Below, one piece after another: positions 7,747 to 18,453 of a DNA stretch of 64,000 bases (positions are counted from its first letter, which is position 1; every line of letters begins with the position of its first letter). The stretch covers positions 120,298-184,297 of the forward strand of contig NZ_BBLU01000003.1 of NCBI RefSeq assembly GCF_000759715.1, in the 5' to 3' direction. A program made the translations under genes and the position numbers. Origin of the DNA: Demequina mangrovi (GTDB lineage: Bacteria; Actinomycetota; Actinomycetes; Actinomycetales; Demequinaceae). The notes under the pieces are model-generated. The model did not search any database, had not been told where the DNA came from, and worked only from the letters and a program-made list of their open reading frames with translations.

Positions 7747-9534
7747 GTGAGCACCACGACCGAGCAGACCGGGGCGACGACCCCTGCCCCGCAGGCGCTG
7801 ACGGACGCCGAGGAGCGCCGCCGCCAGCGCGAGGAGGCCCGCCTCATCCGCACCCGCGAGGCCGCCGCGCGCAAGAACACCGCATCCAAGGACGGCCAGT
7901 GGGCGGCGGGCGACCGCACCCCGCTCAACCCGAACGAGGAGTTCAAGGCGACCTCCGACCCGCTCGAGGTGCGCCACCGCATCGAGACGATGTACGCGAG
8001 GTGGGGCTTCTGGTCGATCCCCCCGAGCGACCTGCGCGGCCGCTTCCGCTGGTGGGGCCTGTACACGCAGCGCCGCCCCGGCATCGACGGCGGCAAGACC
8101 GCCGTGCTCGAGCCGCACCAGCTCGACGACGAGTACTTCATGCTCCGCGTCCGCTCCGACGGCGGCCAGCTGAGCGTCGCGCAGGCCCGCGCCATCGCCG
8201 GGATCTCGAAGGACTTCGGGCGCGACACCGCGGACGTCTCCGACCGTCAGAACATCCAGCTCCACTGGATCCGCATCGAGGACGTCCCCGAGATCTTCCG
8301 CCGCGTCGAGGAGGTGGGCCTGTTCACCACCGAGGCGTGCGGCGACAGCCCGCGTGTGATCCTCGGCTCCCCCGTCGCAGGAGTCGCGAAGGACGAGCTC
8401 ATCGACCCGACCCCGCAGATCCAGGCGATCATCGAGCGCGGCATCGGCAACCCCGAGTTCTCCAACCTGCCGCGCAAGTTCAAGTCCGCGATCTCCGGCA
8501 CGCGCATCCCGGACATCGTCCACGAGGTCCAGGACATCGCCTTCGTCGCGGTCGAGCACCCCGAGCTCGGGATCGGCTACGACCTCTGGGTGGGCGGCGG
8601 CCTCAGCATCAACCCGCACCTGGGCGTGCGGCTCGGCGCATTCGTCGAGCCGGCCAAGGTGCCGGACGTCTGGGCCGGCGTCATCGGCATCTTCCGCGAC
8701 CACGGCTACCGCCGCCTGCGCACCCGCGCTCGCCTCAAGTTCCTGGTGAAGGCGTGGGGCGCGGAGAAGTTCCGCGAGGTGCTCGAGAACGACTACCTCG
8801 GCTGGAAGCTCCCCGACGGTCCGGGACCGGAGGTCGCCAAGCCGGGCGACCGCGGCGACCACGTCGGCATCCACGAGCAGAAGGACGGCCGGTACTACAT
8901 CGGCGCCGCGCCCGTCGCGGGCCGCATCTCGGGCGAGAAGCTCGCCGCGATCGCGGACATCGCCGAGGCGGCCGGCTCGGACCGCATCCGCCTCACGCCG
9001 CTGCAGAAGATCCTCATCCTCGACGTGCCCGAGGACAAGGTGAGCGACGTGGTCAACGGCCTGCGCGCGCTCGAGCTCGAGGCCCAGCCCGGGGAGTTCG
9101 CGCGCAACGTCATGGCCTGCACCGGCATCGAGTACTGCAAGCTCGCGATCGTCGAGACCAAGGCGACGGCCCGCGAGGTGGTGAAGACGCTCGACGACGC
9201 CTTCCCCACCCTCGACTCCCCCATCACGGTGCACGTCAACGGCTGCCCGAACTCGTGCGCCCGCATCCAGGTCGCGGACATCGGATTCAAGGGCCAGCTG
9301 GTCCTCGACGAGGAGTCGGGCGAGCAGGTGCCCGGCTTCCAGGTCCACCTGGGCGGGCGTCTGGGACGCGGCGAGGACAACGACTTCGGCCGCAAGATCC
9401 GCGCGCACAAGGTCACCCAGCACGGCATGCCCGAGTACGTCGAGCGCGTCACCCGCAACTACCTCGAGACGCGCGCCGACGGCGAGCAGTTCGCGGACTG
9501 GGCCTTCAGAGTCGACGAGGAGCTGATCCGATGA
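7747..9534 (+). CDS. sir: Ferredoxin-dependent sulfite (nitrite/sulfite) reductase
   Basis: This 595-residue enzyme reduces sulfite to sulfide with six electrons from ferredoxin. It has two nitrite/sulfite reductase ferredoxin-like half-domains and siroheme-binding repeats. The [4Fe-4S]-siroheme ligands are visible as Cys458 and Cys464 in ACTGIEYCK and Cys500 and Cys504 in NGCPNSCAR. Its length and DRQNIQLHWI motif fit the mycobacterial NirA/SirA type. With cysH directly downstream (ATGA overlap) sulfite is the likely substrate. The GTG start has TGGAG upstream. Expression is probably controlled by the cysteine leader at 7576-7644. FprA nearby may regenerate its ferredoxin. Confidence 0.93.
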   Translation: MSTTTEQTGATTPAPQALTDAEERRRQREEARLIRTREAAARKNTASKDGQWAAGDRTPLNPNEEFKATSDPLEVRHRIETMYARWGFWSIPPSDLRGRFRWWGLYTQRRPGIDGGKTAVLEPHQLDDEYFMLRVRSDGGQLSVAQARAIAGISKDFGRDTADVSDRQNIQLHWIRIEDVPEIFRRVEEVGLFTTEACGDSPRVILGSPVAGVAKDELIDPTPQIQAIIERGIGNPEFSNLPRKFKSAISGTRIPDIVHEVQDIAFVAVEHPELGIGYDLWVGGGLSINPHLGVRLGAFVEPAKVPDVWAGVIGIFRDHGYRRLRTRARLKFLVKAWGAEKFREVLENDYLGWKLPDGPGPEVAKPGDRGDHVGIHEQKDGRYYIGAAPVAGRISGEKLAAIADIAEAAGSDRIRLTPLQKILILDVPEDKVSDVVNGLRALELEAQPGEFARNVMACTGIEYCKLAIVETKATAREVVKTLDDAFPTLDSPITVHVNGCPNSCARIQVADIGFKGQLVLDEESGEQVPGFQVHLGGRLGRGEDNDFGRKIRAHKVTQHGMPEYVERVTRNYLETRADGEQFADWAFRVDEELIR

Positions 9535-10265
9535 CCGCGCCAGGCCTCGGCGCCGCCTCCCTCACGCTGCTCAACCCGGCGGAGTGGAACGCGGAGACGT
9601 GCGCCGAGGTCAACGTGCGGCTCGTCACCGCGAGCGCCGCGCACATCGCCGAGTGGGCGGTCGCGACCTTCGGCAAGGGCCTCGCGATCGCCGCGTCGAT
9701 GCAGGACACGATCCTGCCCCACATGTTCGGGACGAGGCTCGAGGGCGTCGACGTGCTGTTCCTCGAGACCGGCTACCACTTCGCGGAGACCGTGGCTACG
9801 CGCGACGCCGCCGCGGCGGCCTTCCCCGTGACCATCGTGAACGTGCTGCCCGAGCTCACGGTCGAGCAGCAGGACGCCGTGCACGGCAAGGACCTCTTCG
9901 CACGCGACCCCAACCTGTGCTGCCAGATGCGCAAGGTCGAGCCGCTGCGCAGGGCCCTGTCCGGCTACGACGCATGGGTCACCGGCGCGCGCCGCGTCGA
10001 TGCGCTCACCCGCTCCGAGATGCCCGTCGTCTCGTGGGACGCGCGCCACGGCCTGGTGAAGATCAACCCGCTCGCGCTCTGGGACGATGCGGCGGTCGAG
10101 GCCTATCAGGAGGCGCACGGCCTGCCCCGCAACCCGCTGGTCGCGCAGGGCTACCCGAGCATCGGCTGCGCGCCGTGCACCCGTCAGGTCGAGGCCGGCG
10201 CGGACCCGCGCTCGGGCCGCTGGGCCGGCACCGGCAAGACGGAGTGCGGCATCCACGTCGGCTGA
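9531..10265 (+). CDS. cysH: Adenylyl-sulfate (APS) reductase CysH
   Basis: This 244-residue PAPS/APS reductase converts activated sulfate to sulfite, the step before the upstream gene product acts. The paired cysteines Cys130-Cys131 (PNLCCQMRK) and Cys213/Cys216 (GCAPCTR) are the [4Fe-4S] ligands that mark the APS-reducing, iron-sulfur type. The catalytic Cys239 sits in the C-terminal ECGIH. Its ATG overlaps the sulfite reductase stop (ATGA), so the pair is one operon under the cysteine leader. A strong hairpin follows the stop. The sulfate-activating genes cysDN are not in view to the right, where the next gene is convergent. Confidence 0.94.
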   Translation: MTAPGLGAASLTLLNPAEWNAETCAEVNVRLVTASAAHIAEWAVATFGKGLAIAASMQDTILPHMFGTRLEGVDVLFLETGYHFAETVATRDAAAAAFPVTIVNVLPELTVEQQDAVHGKDLFARDPNLCCQMRKVEPLRRALSGYDAWVTGARRVDALTRSEMPVVSWDARHGLVKINPLALWDDAAVEAYQEAHGLPRNPLVAQGYPSIGCAPCTRQVEAGADPRSGRWAGTGKTECGIHVG

Positions 10266-10279
10266 GCATCGGACGATGC

Positions 10280-10318
10280 GCGGCGCCCCGGGGGCGGACA
10301 CGTCCCCCGAGGCGCCGC
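10280..10318. terminator. Shared bidirectional terminator
   Basis: GCGGCGCC...CGGGGG pairs with CCCCCG..GGCGCCGC across 10280-10318 with one or two mismatches. It lies in the 60-nt gap between the convergent cysH and amylopullulanase genes, so it can serve both. Confidence 0.85.
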
Positions 10319-10325
10319 TGAGCCG

Positions 10326-13300
10326 TCAGCGCAGCGCGGGCTTGCCCGCTCCCTGGTGATCGCCGCGGTGACCCTTGCCGTGACCGGAGCCGTTGCCCTT
10401 GTCACCGCCCTTCGACTGGCCTTCGACCAGCACCGCGGCGGTGCGCGCCGGGATGGTGAGCGTGCCCGACTTGGCGGCGAACCGCGTCTCCTTCACCACC
10501 GGGTCGGAGCCCTTCGCGAGCGCCCGGGTCAGGGAGAACTTGCGCCCCTCGAGCTCGGGCAGGGTCTCGGTGATCGCGTCGGGCGAGGCGTTGAACACCA
10601 CCAGCGCACCGGCGAGCCGCGGGTCGACGTCCTCACCCACGAGGTCGTCGATCAGCATGACGATGAGACCGGGGGTCGCATCGGCGCCTGAGCCCGGGAA
10701 CGTCACCTTCTCCTGGATGAGCTCCGCGGAGCCCAGCCGCAGCAGCGGGACGTCGCTGCGTACCTCGAGCAGGTCGAGCGCCGCGGCCTTGGCCGTCGCG
10801 ATGTCCTCGGCGCTCGGCTTGAGCGACTCGTCCGCGAGCAGCGGCGCCATGATCGACCACTTGCCCTCGTTGTCCGCGGCCGGCGGCAGTCCCGAGCCGA
10901 AGGTCGACTCCTGGCCCGTCCAGTCGATGCGGTTGAACCAGTCGCCCGAGTTGTAGCTGTTGCGGTCGAGCGACTTCGAGCGCAGCAGCTCGGTGCCCGC
11001 GTGCCAGAACGAGGGCGTCTGCGAGAAGGCCGTGGTCGCCAGCGACAACGTGTTCATCCGCACGCGGTCCGCCATGGACGTGTCCGTCGGCAGCTTGAGC
11101 ACGCCGAGGTCGAACAGCGTCTCGTTGTCGTGCGCGTCGACGTAGGTGACCACCTCGTCGGGCTGGTCCGCGTAGCCGGCGGGCGAGCCGCGGTAGTCGA
11201 GCTCGTCGCCGCGCAGCACCTCCCCGGTCGACGCGAGCAGCTCGAACGCGCTGAGGTTGCCCGCGAGGCCCAGCTTCACCAGGTCCGTCTGGTGGGCGAG
11301 GTCCGCGAGCGCCTCCTCGTCCGTGCCGTTGATCGGGTCGCCGTTGGGGTCGGTGCCGAGCCCGGTGCCGAAGCCCTGCTGGAACGTCGACGAGCCGTCG
11401 ACCGGGCTGCCGCCGTGGACGGCGTCGCGCAGGCGGTCGGAGAAGGTCCCGATGCCGGTGCCGCCCAGCTGACCCTGCGTGGCCTGGTCGAACAGCGCGT
11501 TGTCGGCGACCTCGCCGAAGTTCCAGCCCTCGCCGTAGAGATAGATCGCGGAGCCGTCGACGCCGTCGTCCTCGAGCGTGAGGGCGTCGAGCGCCGCGCG
11601 GACGTCGAGCATGTTCTGGCGCGAGTGGTGACCCATGAGGTCGAAGCGGAAACCGTCGACCTTGTAGTCCTTGGCCCACGTCACCACCGAGTCGACCATG
11701 AGCCGGCCGGCCATGGCGTTCTCGGTCGCGACGTTCTGGCAGCACGTCGAGGTCTCGATCGCGCCCGTGTCGCTCAGGCGCTGGTAGTAGCCCGGCACCA
11801 CCTGGTCGAGCACCGACTTCTCACCCTGGCCCGACGCCGCGGTGTGGTTGAAGACCTGGTCGAGCACCACCTGAAGGCCGTCCTCATGCAGCGCACCGAC
11901 CATGGACCGGAACTCCGCGACGCGTGCGCCGCCGTCCGCGTCCACCGCGTACGAGCCCTCGGGCACCGTGTAGTGGAACGGGTCGTAGCCCCAGTTGAAG
12001 CCGTCCTCGTCGGCCACCGCCATGACGCAGGCCTGCTGCTCATCGGAGTCGGGCGCGAAGGACGCGAGGTCGCAGTCGGGCTCGAGCTGCGCGGCCCGGT
12101 CCTCCTCGATGGTCGCGAGGTCGAAGGACGGCAGCAGGTGCACCGTGGTGATGCCGGCCTTCGCGAGCTGACGCAGCTGCGCTCGTCCCGCGCCGTCCTC
12201 GGTGAACGCGAGGTACGTGCCGCGCTTCTCCTCGGAGACCTGCTCGTCGCCGATCGAGAAGTCGCGGATGTGGAGCTCGTAGATGGTCTGGTCGACCGCG
12301 CGCTCGACGACGGGCGAGGGGGTGTCCTCCCACGCCTCCGGGCGCCACGCCGGGTCGTCGAGGTCGATCGCGACCGAGCGCTGCGAGTTGAGCGTGAGCG
12401 CGACCGAGTACGGATCGGTCACCTGGTTGGTCTCGATCTCGCCCGTGCTCGGCGCGTAGACCGCGACCTCCCACAGGTACTCGGCTCCCGCGAGCGCATC
12501 GTCCGCGACGGACCAGATGCCGGTCGCCTCATCGAAGGTCGCCGGGTGGCGCGCCGGGTCGCCGGTCGCGCCCGGCTCCCAGGTGAGCAGCGTCGCCTCC
12601 TGCGCGGTGGGCGCCCAGACGCTCAGGGCCGGCCCGCCGTCGGCGAAGACCGCGCCGAGGTCCGTGCCCGCGGCCGCCTCGGCGTAGAGATCGTCGAGCA
12701 CGCCCGCGATCTGGACGCCGGTGAAGGCCGTGAGCGCATCGTCCCCGGTCTGCGCGACGGCGACCTGCCCGCGCAGCATCTGCTGCACGTCCTCGCGGGA
12801 CGCGTCGAGGCGCAGCGCGATGTAGCCGTCGAGCGCCCGGAAGCGCTCGAGCTGCTCGTCGGTGAGCCCCTCGGGCACCACCGTGAGGTCGTAGGCGTCG
12901 CCGCCGGTGACGGCGCCGTCCGCGATCGCGAGCGCCGCATCGGACGAGGCGTAGAGCCGGAACGCGTCGCCGTCGCCCAGGTCGGCGGGCCAGGCGAGCG
13001 TGTCCTGGTCGATCCAGTACGCGCGCGACTCGCCGGAGCCCGCGAGCGGCGGGTTCGCCACCTCGATGTCGAGCACATGCGTCGCGAGCGTGTACCGGAA
13101 GGTCACCATCTCGCCATCGTCGGTGGAGAAGGACATGTTCGCGCCGCCGGGCACGCCGTCCTGACCGTAGTTCTCGTCCCAGCCGAGGCCGTGCGCGACC
13201 TTGATCTCGTACGCGCCCGCGGGGATGCCCGTGGTGGCGAAGGTGTAGACGCCGTCCTTGTCGCCGTCGGCCATGAGGCTGAGCAGGCAGTCGGGCTGCC

Positions 13301-16124
13301 AGTCGCCGGGGCACCCGATCTCGTCCTGATAGCTGCCGGGCAGGGTGACGATGGGCCCCTCGGCGGTCGACTGCGCGATGCTGCTGCGCGCGTCGAAGTA
13401 GAAGGTGATCTCGCCACCGTCGTGCGTGATCGCGATGTTCGGGCCGTCCTGAACGCCGTTCGCGCCGAAGTTGAGGGCCCACGAGCCGTCGATCGCGATC
13501 TTGTACTCGTAGTCGCCCGCAGGAACGTCGAACGTCCCGGTCCAGATCCCGGCAGGCCCCTCGGTGAGCATCGCCGCCTCGCAGGCCTCGGCCCAGTCGC
13601 TCGCGCAGCCCATCTCTGAGTTGAGCGATCCCGCCACGGTGACCGAGTCGTACGTGACCTCGGGCTCCTCCTCCGCGACGATCGCGACGGAGTGGCCGAC
13701 CGAGGCGTACGTCGAGGCCGCGGAGACCTGCCCGGCGGCGTCGACGGAGACCGCCCGGTACTCGATCAGCGTGCCGTCGGCGAGGCCCTCGACGTCGTGG
13801 AACACGCGCGGCGTCGCGGTCTCGGCGGTGCCGAGCGCGTGCCACTCGGCGCCGCCCACGACGCGCCACGCGAAGCTCGTCTCGCGCCAGGCGCCGTCGG
13901 CCTCGGCGCTGACCGGCTGCTGCCCGGCGGCCTCCGCGCCCGCGCTCGGCACAGTCACGGTCAGCTCGGCGGCCTCAGCCGGCGCGCTCACCTCCGCGTC
14001 CGCGCGCAGCACCACGGCGCCCAGGGCGGGCACGGTCACGGTGGCCGCCCCGGCATCGTCCGCCGTCACCGACGCCGACGTGCCGTGGAGCCCGGTGAAC
14101 GTCGCGCCCGAGGTAAGCGTCGGGATGTCGACGGTGAGGTCCGCGCCCGTGTTGTTGAGCGCGACGAGGTGCTCGACTCGCTCGTCGGGGTCGACGCGCG
14201 AGAAGGCGTAGATGCCCGCACCGTCGGAGACGTAGCGCTCGATCTGCGCGCCGGTGGCGAGCGCGGGGTAGGCCTCGCGCAGCGCGGACAGCTCGGCGAT
14301 CTGCTCGTAGACCGGCGCGTCGGTGTCGTAGCGGTCGACGCTGCCGACGGTCTCCCCGGTGAGGAGCGCCTGGTCCGTGTACTCGGTCACCTGCGACGCG
14401 AACAGCGACTGGCGGGCGCTCTTGTCGTTGCCCGGGTCGGCGCCGACGAAGCCCTGCTCGTCTCCGTAGTAGACCACCGGCTGGCCGCGGCCGAGGAACA
14501 TCAGCTCGTTGGCGAGCATCGTCCGCTCGAGCGGGGCGTCGGTGTTGCGCATGAAGTAGCCGACGCGACCCATGTCGTGGTTGCCCAGGAACGTGGGGAG
14601 CGCCGTCGCGGAGCTGTCGGGGGTCGTGTAGCGGTCGTCGCCCGCGTACAGCGTGCTCAGCCCCTTGGCGGAGTTGCCGCTCGCGAAGCTCACAGCCGAG
14701 GACTGGAAGGTGAAGTCGAGCACCGAGCTCATGTCGGTGTCGCGGATGTACGGCGCGAGCTTGACCGGGTCCGCGTCGTAGACCTCGCCGAACATGAAGA
14801 AGTCGGGCTTGCCGTTGGCCTGCGCGTACGCGAGGACCTCCTCGCTCCACTGCTCCCAGAACTCGAAGTTCACGTGCTTGGCGGTGTCGATGCGGAAGCC
14901 GTCGATGCCGAGGTCGATCCAGCCCTGGTAGACGTCGATGAAGCCGTCGACCACGGTCGGGTGCTCGGTCATGAGGTCGTCGAGGCCCACGAAGTCGCCG
15001 TAGGTGACCGACTCGCCCGTCCAGGTCGAGTCACCGCGGTTGTGATAGAGCGTCGTGTCGTTGAGCCAGGACGGGACCTTGAGGCCGGCGTCCTCGGCGG
15101 CGACCACCGGCGTGTAAGGGAACGAGGTCGCGGGGTCGAGGTCGGGGAAGGTCCCGGTGCCCGCGTAGTCGGCGGGATCGAACGGGTCGCCGGCCGCGGT
15201 CAGGTACGGCTGGTCGGCCTGCTCGATGTACGAGTACTCGCCCTCCTCGTAGTCGATGACGTCCGCGGTGTGGTTGGTGATGATGTCGAAGTAGACCTTG
15301 ATGCCCCGGTCGTGGGCGTCGGCGATGAGGGCCTCGAGCTCCTCGTTGGTGCCGAGGTGCGGGTCGATCTGCGTGAAGTCGGTGACCCAGTAGCCGTGAT
15401 AGCCGGCGCTCGCGTCCGCCCCGGTGCCCTGCACGGGACGGTTCTTGAACGACGGGGTGAGCCAGATCGCCGTCGTACCCAGCCCCTCGATGTAGTCGAG
15501 GTTCGCGGCGAGACCGGCGAGGTCGCCGCCGTTGTAGAAGCCCTTGTCCGTGGGGTCGAAGCCGGTGGTGAGGCTGTCGCCTGTGAGCCCGCCCTCGTCG
15601 TTCGAGGTGTCGCCGTTGGCGAAGCGGTCGGTCATGACGAAGTAGAACTGCTCGTCGGAGCCCGCCTGCCGCACGGGATCGGCGATGAGCGCATCGTCCT
15701 CGGCCGTGTAGCCCGCGCCGATGGACAGCACCTCGAGGCCCACCCGCTTGGCCGCGTCGTCGAACAGGAAGCGCAGCGTCGCGGCGTTGGGCAGCGCGAG
15801 CGGGATGTTCGCCGCGCCGCCGTCGAGGCCGTAGGACTCGGCCCAGTCGTCGTCGACCGCGACCTTGTACTCGTAGGTGCCCGCGGGGACGTCGAACTCG
15901 GCGGCGTAGAGGTCCGGGGTACCGGTGGGGGCGAGCTCGGTCTCGACGCACTCGGGCTGCCAGTCGCCGGGGCACCCGAGCTCATCCTGAAGGTCGCCGA
16001 CGAGCGCGAAGGTGCGATCCGCGGCGGCGGAGGGTGCGGCGACGCCGGTGAGGGCCGCGAACGCGACGGTGAGGGTGAGGAGCAAGAGGGCGGCCGTGCT
16101 GCGCACAGGCATGGGCTTGGACAA
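10326..16124 (-). CDS. Secreted bifunctional amylopullulanase with two GH13 domains
   Basis: This 1932-residue exoenzyme has a signal peptide (about 1-35, hydrophobic core [15 protein letters not shown]). An X25-type starch-binding module (~36-135) comes first, then a first GH13 alpha-amylase domain with nucleophile Asp413 in [10 protein letters not shown], acid/base Glu447 in MFGEVYD and [10 protein letters not shown] fibronectin-like stretch, two more X25 modules (GDWQPDC-type) and CBM48-like sequence follow. A second GH13 domain of pullulanase type has [11 protein letters not shown] (Asp near 1495), YGEGWNFGE (Glu near 1532) and [11 protein letters not shown]. It would cut alpha-1,4 and alpha-1,6 bonds in starch. 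The C-terminal tail is Gly/Lys/His-rich. I chose the TTG at 16124 because GGGAG lies 5 nt upstream; ATGs at 16148 and 16112 are alternatives. Confidence 0.9.
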   Translation of the reverse strand: MSKPMPVRSTAALLLLTLTVAFAALTGVAAPSAAADRTFALVGDLQDELGCPGDWQPECVETELAPTGTPDLYAAEFDVPAGTYEYKVAVDDDWAESYGLDGGAANIPLALPNAATLRFLFDDAAKRVGLEVLSIGAGYTAEDDALIADPVRQAGSDEQFYFVMTDRFANGDTSNDEGGLTGDSLTTGFDPTDKGFYNGGDLAGLAANLDYIEGLGTTAIWLTPSFKNRPVQGTGADASAGYHGYWVTDFTQIDPHLGTNEELEALIADAHDRGIKVYFDIITNHTADVIDYEEGEYSYIEQADQPYLTAAGDPFDPADYAGTGTFPDLDPATSFPYTPVVAAEDAGLKVPSWLNDTTLYHNRGDSTWTGESVTYGDFVGLDDLMTEHPTVVDGFIDVYQGWIDLGIDGFRIDTAKHVNFEFWEQWSEEVLAYAQANGKPDFFMFGEVYDADPVKLAPYIRDTDMSSVLDFTFQSSAVSFASGNSAKGLSTLYAGDDRYTTPDSSATALPTFLGNHDMGRVGYFMRNTDAPLERTMLANELMFLGRGQPVVYYGDEQGFVGADPGNDKSARQSLFASQVTEYTDQALLTGETVGSVDRYDTDAPVYEQIAELSALREAYPALATGAQIERYVSDGAGIYAFSRVDPDERVEHLVALNNTGADLTVDIPTLTSGATFTGLHGTSASVTADDAGAATVTVPALGAVVLRADAEVSAPAEAAELTVTVPSAGAEAAGQQPVSAEADGAWRETSFAWRVVGGAEWHALGTAETATPRVFHDVEGLADGTLIEYRAVSVDAAGQVSAASTYASVGHSVAIVAEEEPEVTYDSVTVAGSLNSEMGCASDWAEACEAAMLTEGPAGIWTGTFDVPAGDYEYKIAIDGSWALNFGANGVQDGPNIAITHDGGEITFYFDARSSIAQSTAEGPIVTLPGSYQDEIGCPGDWQPDCLLSLMADGDKDGVYTFATTGIPAGAYEIKVAHGLGWDENYGQDGVPGGANMSFSTDDGEMVTFRYTLATHVLDIEVANPPLAGSGESRAYWIDQDTLAWPADLGDGDAFRLYASSDAALAIADGAVTGGDAYDLTVVPEGLTDEQLERFRALDGYIALRLDASREDVQQMLRGQVAVAQTGDDALTAFTGVQIAGVLDDLYAEAAAGTDLGAVFADGGPALSVWAPTAQEATLLTWEPGATGDPARHPATFDEATGIWSVADDALAGAEYLWEVAVYAPSTGEIETNQVTDPYSVALTLNSQRSVAIDLDDPAWRPEAWEDTPSPVVERAVDQTIYELHIRDFSIGDEQVSEEKRGTYLAFTEDGAGRAQLRQLAKAGITTVHLLPSFDLATIEEDRAAQLEPDCDLASFAPDSDEQQACVMAVADEDGFNWGYDPFHYTVPEGSYAVDADGGARVAEFRSMVGALHEDGLQVVLDQVFNHTAASGQGEKSVLDQVVPGYYQRLSDTGAIETSTCCQNVATENAMAGRLMVDSVVTWAKDYKVDGFRFDLMGHHSRQNMLDVRAALDALTLEDDGVDGSAIYLYGEGWNFGEVADNALFDQATQGQLGGTGIGTFSDRLRDAVHGGSPVDGSSTFQQGFGTGLGTDPNGDPINGTDEEALADLAHQTDLVKLGLAGNLSAFELLASTGEVLRGDELDYRGSPAGYADQPDEVVTYVDAHDNETLFDLGVLKLPTDTSMADRVRMNTLSLATTAFSQTPSFWHAGTELLRSKSLDRNSYNSGDWFNRIDWTGQESTFGSGLPPAADNEGKWSIMAPLLADESLKPSAEDIATAKAAALDLLEVRSDVPLLRLGSAELIQEKVTFPGSGADATPGLIVMLIDDLVGEDVDPRLAGALVVFNASPDAITETLPELEGRKFSLTRALAKGSDPVVKETRFAAKSGTLTIPARTAAVLVEGQSKGGDKGNGSGHGKGHRGDHQGAGKPALR

Positions 16125-16201
16125 GGAGACTCCCAGGTTCGGGGCCACGACGTTGTGGCCTGGTCACGACGGTGTGATGCTGAGCGGTCCAACTGTCCGC
16201 G

Positions 16202-16230
16202 AGCGTATCGACGGATGTAAGCGCTTGCAA
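16202..16230 (-). promoter_or_regulatory. Amylopullulanase promoter overlapped by a LacI-type operator
   Basis: On the minus strand TTGCAA (16225-16230) and TACGCT (16202-16207) are spaced by exactly 17 nt, a good -35/-10 pair. TGTAAGCGCTTGCA (16216-16229) overlaps the -35. Its AAGCGCTT core is the dyad recognised by many LacI-family repressors of maltose or maltodextrin genes. This predicts sugar-induced expression of the starch enzyme. Confidence 0.7.
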
Positions 16231-16352
16231 CCGGAAATGCGTGAAATCTCCTGTCGACTTCGCGGGACGCACCGCGCGGGCGGGCCCGGCAGGGGCCACT
16301 CGCGTCCGGCTGGCCCTCCTGGGCAGGTGCCAGCCGGTGGCAGAATCTCCTG

Positions 16353-17306
16353 GTGACCCCTTCCTCCCTCGACCGCCGCGGCCTGGCCTACGGCGCATCG
16401 GCCTACTTCATCTGGGGCCTGTTCCCCATCTTCATGGCCGCGCTGGAGCCCGCCGGCGCGTTCGAGATCGTCGCGTGGCGCGCGATCTCGTCGCTGGTGG
16501 TGTGCCTCGCGATCGTCGCGGTGATCCGCGGCTGGTCGCGGATCATGGCGGTGGTGAGCGACCGGAAGGTGATGCTGCGGCTCGTCGCGGCGTCGCTGCT
16601 CATCGCGGTCAACTGGGGTGTCATGGTCTACGCCGTGGTGACCGATCGCGTCGCCTCGACCTCGCTCGGGTACTACATCAACCCGCTGCTCACGGTCGCG
16701 CTCGGGGTGGTGTTCCTGCGCGAGCGCCTGAGGCGGCTCCAGCTGGTCGCGATCGGCGTCGCGGCGCTCGCCGTCGTGGTGCTCGCGGTCGACATGGGCG
16801 GGCTGCCGTGGATCTCGCTGGTGCTCGCGACCTCGTTCGGGCTGTACTCGTTCATCAAGAAGGCCGTCGGCCACAAGGTCGACGCGCTCACCGGGCTGAC
16901 CGTGGAGACCGCGATCCAGCTGCCGCTGGCGATCGTGGTGCTGGTGCTGGTGGCGCGCGCCGGGGATCAGACGCTCTTCGCGCGGGGCGAGCCAGGGCTG
17001 GGCGTGTGGCACGACGTCATGCTGCTCGGCACCGGCACGTGGACCGCGGGCGCGCTCATCGTGTTCGCCGCCGGAGCGCGCCGCCTGCCGCTCAACATCT
17101 CGGGCCTGCTCCAGTACATCGCGCCGACCATGACGTTCGCGCTGGCCGTCTGGTACTTCCACGAGCCGATGCCTCCCGCGCGCTGGGCAGGCTTCGCGCT
17201 CGTATGGGTGGCGCTGGTGCTCATCACGACGGACTCGTGGCGGGCGCGGTCACGGGTGAAGGACCCGCAGGCGGCCGAGTCGGGGGCGGTCACCGAGCCG
17301 GTCTGA
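16353..17306 (+). CDS. rarD: EamA/RarD family transporter
   Basis: This 317-residue protein has about ten hydrophobic segments arranged as two EamA repeats. It starts with GLAYGASAYFIWGLFPIF and contains WRAISSLVVC, STSLGYYINPLL and LQYIAPTMTFALAV, the motifs of the RarD (chloramphenicol-sensitive protein) branch of the drug/metabolite transporters. The substrate is unknown. The GTG start follows CAGAAT by 6 nt, so the transcript may be leaderless. It is divergent from the amylopullulanase and convergent with the prenyl synthase. A repeat element sits just past its stop. Confidence 0.88.
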   Translation: MTPSSLDRRGLAYGASAYFIWGLFPIFMAALEPAGAFEIVAWRAISSLVVCLAIVAVIRGWSRIMAVVSDRKVMLRLVAASLLIAVNWGVMVYAVVTDRVASTSLGYYINPLLTVALGVVFLRERLRRLQLVAIGVAALAVVVLAVDMGGLPWISLVLATSFGLYSFIKKAVGHKVDALTGLTVETAIQLPLAIVVLVLVARAGDQTLFARGEPGLGVWHDVMLLGTGTWTAGALIVFAAGARRLPLNISGLLQYIAPTMTFALAVWYFHEPMPPARWAGFALVWVALVLITTDSWRARSRVKDPQAAESGAVTEPV

Positions 17307-17325
17307 CCGCCCCGCAGGCACTCTC

Positions 17326-17387
17326 GGCGACCGTCAGCGCCCCATGGCGCGCATCGAGCCCTGGAAACCGACCGCCAGCGCCCCATT
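17326..17387. repeat. Tandem intergenic repeat, GACCGTCAGCGCCCCAT family
   Basis: Two copies of the core stand in direct orientation: GCGACCGTCAGCGCCCCAT (17326-17344) and GACCGCCAGCGCCCCAT (17369-17385). The first is identical over 19 nt to 54578-54596. It lies between convergent rarD and the prenyl synthase gene and is followed by a G-rich stretch similar to the one after the copy at 54578. Confidence 0.7.
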
Positions 17388-17451
17388 CCGGGAAGAGCGG
17401 AGCGGGGTGAGGGACGGGACGGGCTGGGCCAGGGTGTGAGCGGCGGGCGAT

Positions 17452-18450
17452 TCAGGCCGCGCGGGCGACCAGGGCGTCCGCGAAGGTCCGGAGCGCTCCC
17501 GCGGCGTCGCCCTCGGGCAGGTCCGCGATCGCGTCCTTGGCCTTGAGCGCCCACGACTGAGCTAGCGCCGCGGTCTCGTCGACCACGGCATGCGCCGCGA
17601 GCCGCTCGACCACCGAGCCGAGCGCCTCGTCGGAGGACAGGTCGCCGTCGATGTCGGCGAGCAGCGCCGTGTCCTCAGCCGTCGCAGAACCGGACGCCAC
17701 CAGGCGCCTGAGCAGCAGCACCGGCATGGTCGGCACGCCCTCGCGGAGGTCCGTCCCCGGGGTCTTGCCGGTGGTGGCCGCGTCGGAGCGGACGTCGATG
17801 ACGTCGTCGGCGAGCTGGAAGGCCACGCCCGCGGCCTCGCCGTACTCGGTCACCTGACGGACGATGCTGGTCGGGCAGCCGCCGAACATCGCGCCGAGCC
17901 GCGCCGAGGTCGCGATGAGCGAGCCGGTCTTGTCCGCGAGCACCTGGAGGTAGAACGCGGTGGCGTCGTCGCCCTCGGCCGGGCCGACCGTCTCGTGCAG
18001 CTGGCCCAGGCACAGGCGCTCGAAGGTCTCGGCCTGGATTCGGACGGCCTCGGGGCCCAGTCCCGCGACCACGCGCGAGGCGCGGGCGAAGAGCAGGTCG
18101 CCGGTGAGGATCGCGACCGAGTTGCCCCACACCTCGTGGGCCGAGGGGGCGCCGCGCCGGGTGGGCGCGGAGTCCATGACGTCGTCGTGATAGAGCGTCG
18201 CGAGGTGCGTGAGCTCGACCACCACGGCCGCGTCGAGCACCTCGGGCCGCGCGCCGTCGCCCAGCTGGGCGCACAGCAGCGCGAGCACGGGGCGCAGGCG
18301 CTTGCCGCCGGCGTCGACCAGGTGCCGCGAGGTCGCGTCCGCGAGCTTGTCCGACTGCGCGACGGCGTCGCGCAGCCTCTCCTCGACGAGCGCGAGACGG
18401 GGCAGCAGCTCCGCCTCGAGCGCGTCGTTACCGATCGCGAGTGAAGCCAT
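17452..18450 (-). CDS. Long-chain polyprenyl diphosphate synthase (menaquinone side chain)
   Basis: This 332-residue trans-prenyltransferase has the first aspartate-rich motif DDVMD at 89-93 (LYHDDVMD) and the second DDVID at 215-219 (QLADDVID). GGKRLRP near 49 is also present. It elongates isoprenyl diphosphate to the tail attached to menaquinone by MenA. The residues just before the first Asp-rich motif are small to medium (ATLYH), as in long-chain enzymes. It starts 3 nt after the nuoN stop and so ends the menJ-nuo operon. This matches the grcC/hepT position in other actinobacteria. The exact chain length cannot be read. Confidence 0.9.
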   Translation of the reverse strand: MASLAIGNDALEAELLPRLALVEERLRDAVAQSDKLADATSRHLVDAGGKRLRPVLALLCAQLGDGARPEVLDAAVVVELTHLATLYHDDVMDSAPTRRGAPSAHEVWGNSVAILTGDLLFARASRVVAGLGPEAVRIQAETFERLCLGQLHETVGPAEGDDATAFYLQVLADKTGSLIATSARLGAMFGGCPTSIVRQVTEYGEAAGVAFQLADDVIDVRSDAATTGKTPGTDLREGVPTMPVLLLRRLVASGSATAEDTALLADIDGDLSSDEALGSVVERLAAHAVVDETAALAQSWALKAKDAIADLPEGDAAGALRTFADALVARAA

Positions 18451-18453
18451 GCG

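Noticed and set aside
17326-17387. CRISPR array
   Set aside because: Only two imperfect direct copies with a 24-nt gap, no further units and no cas genes. No array was seen elsewhere in the window.
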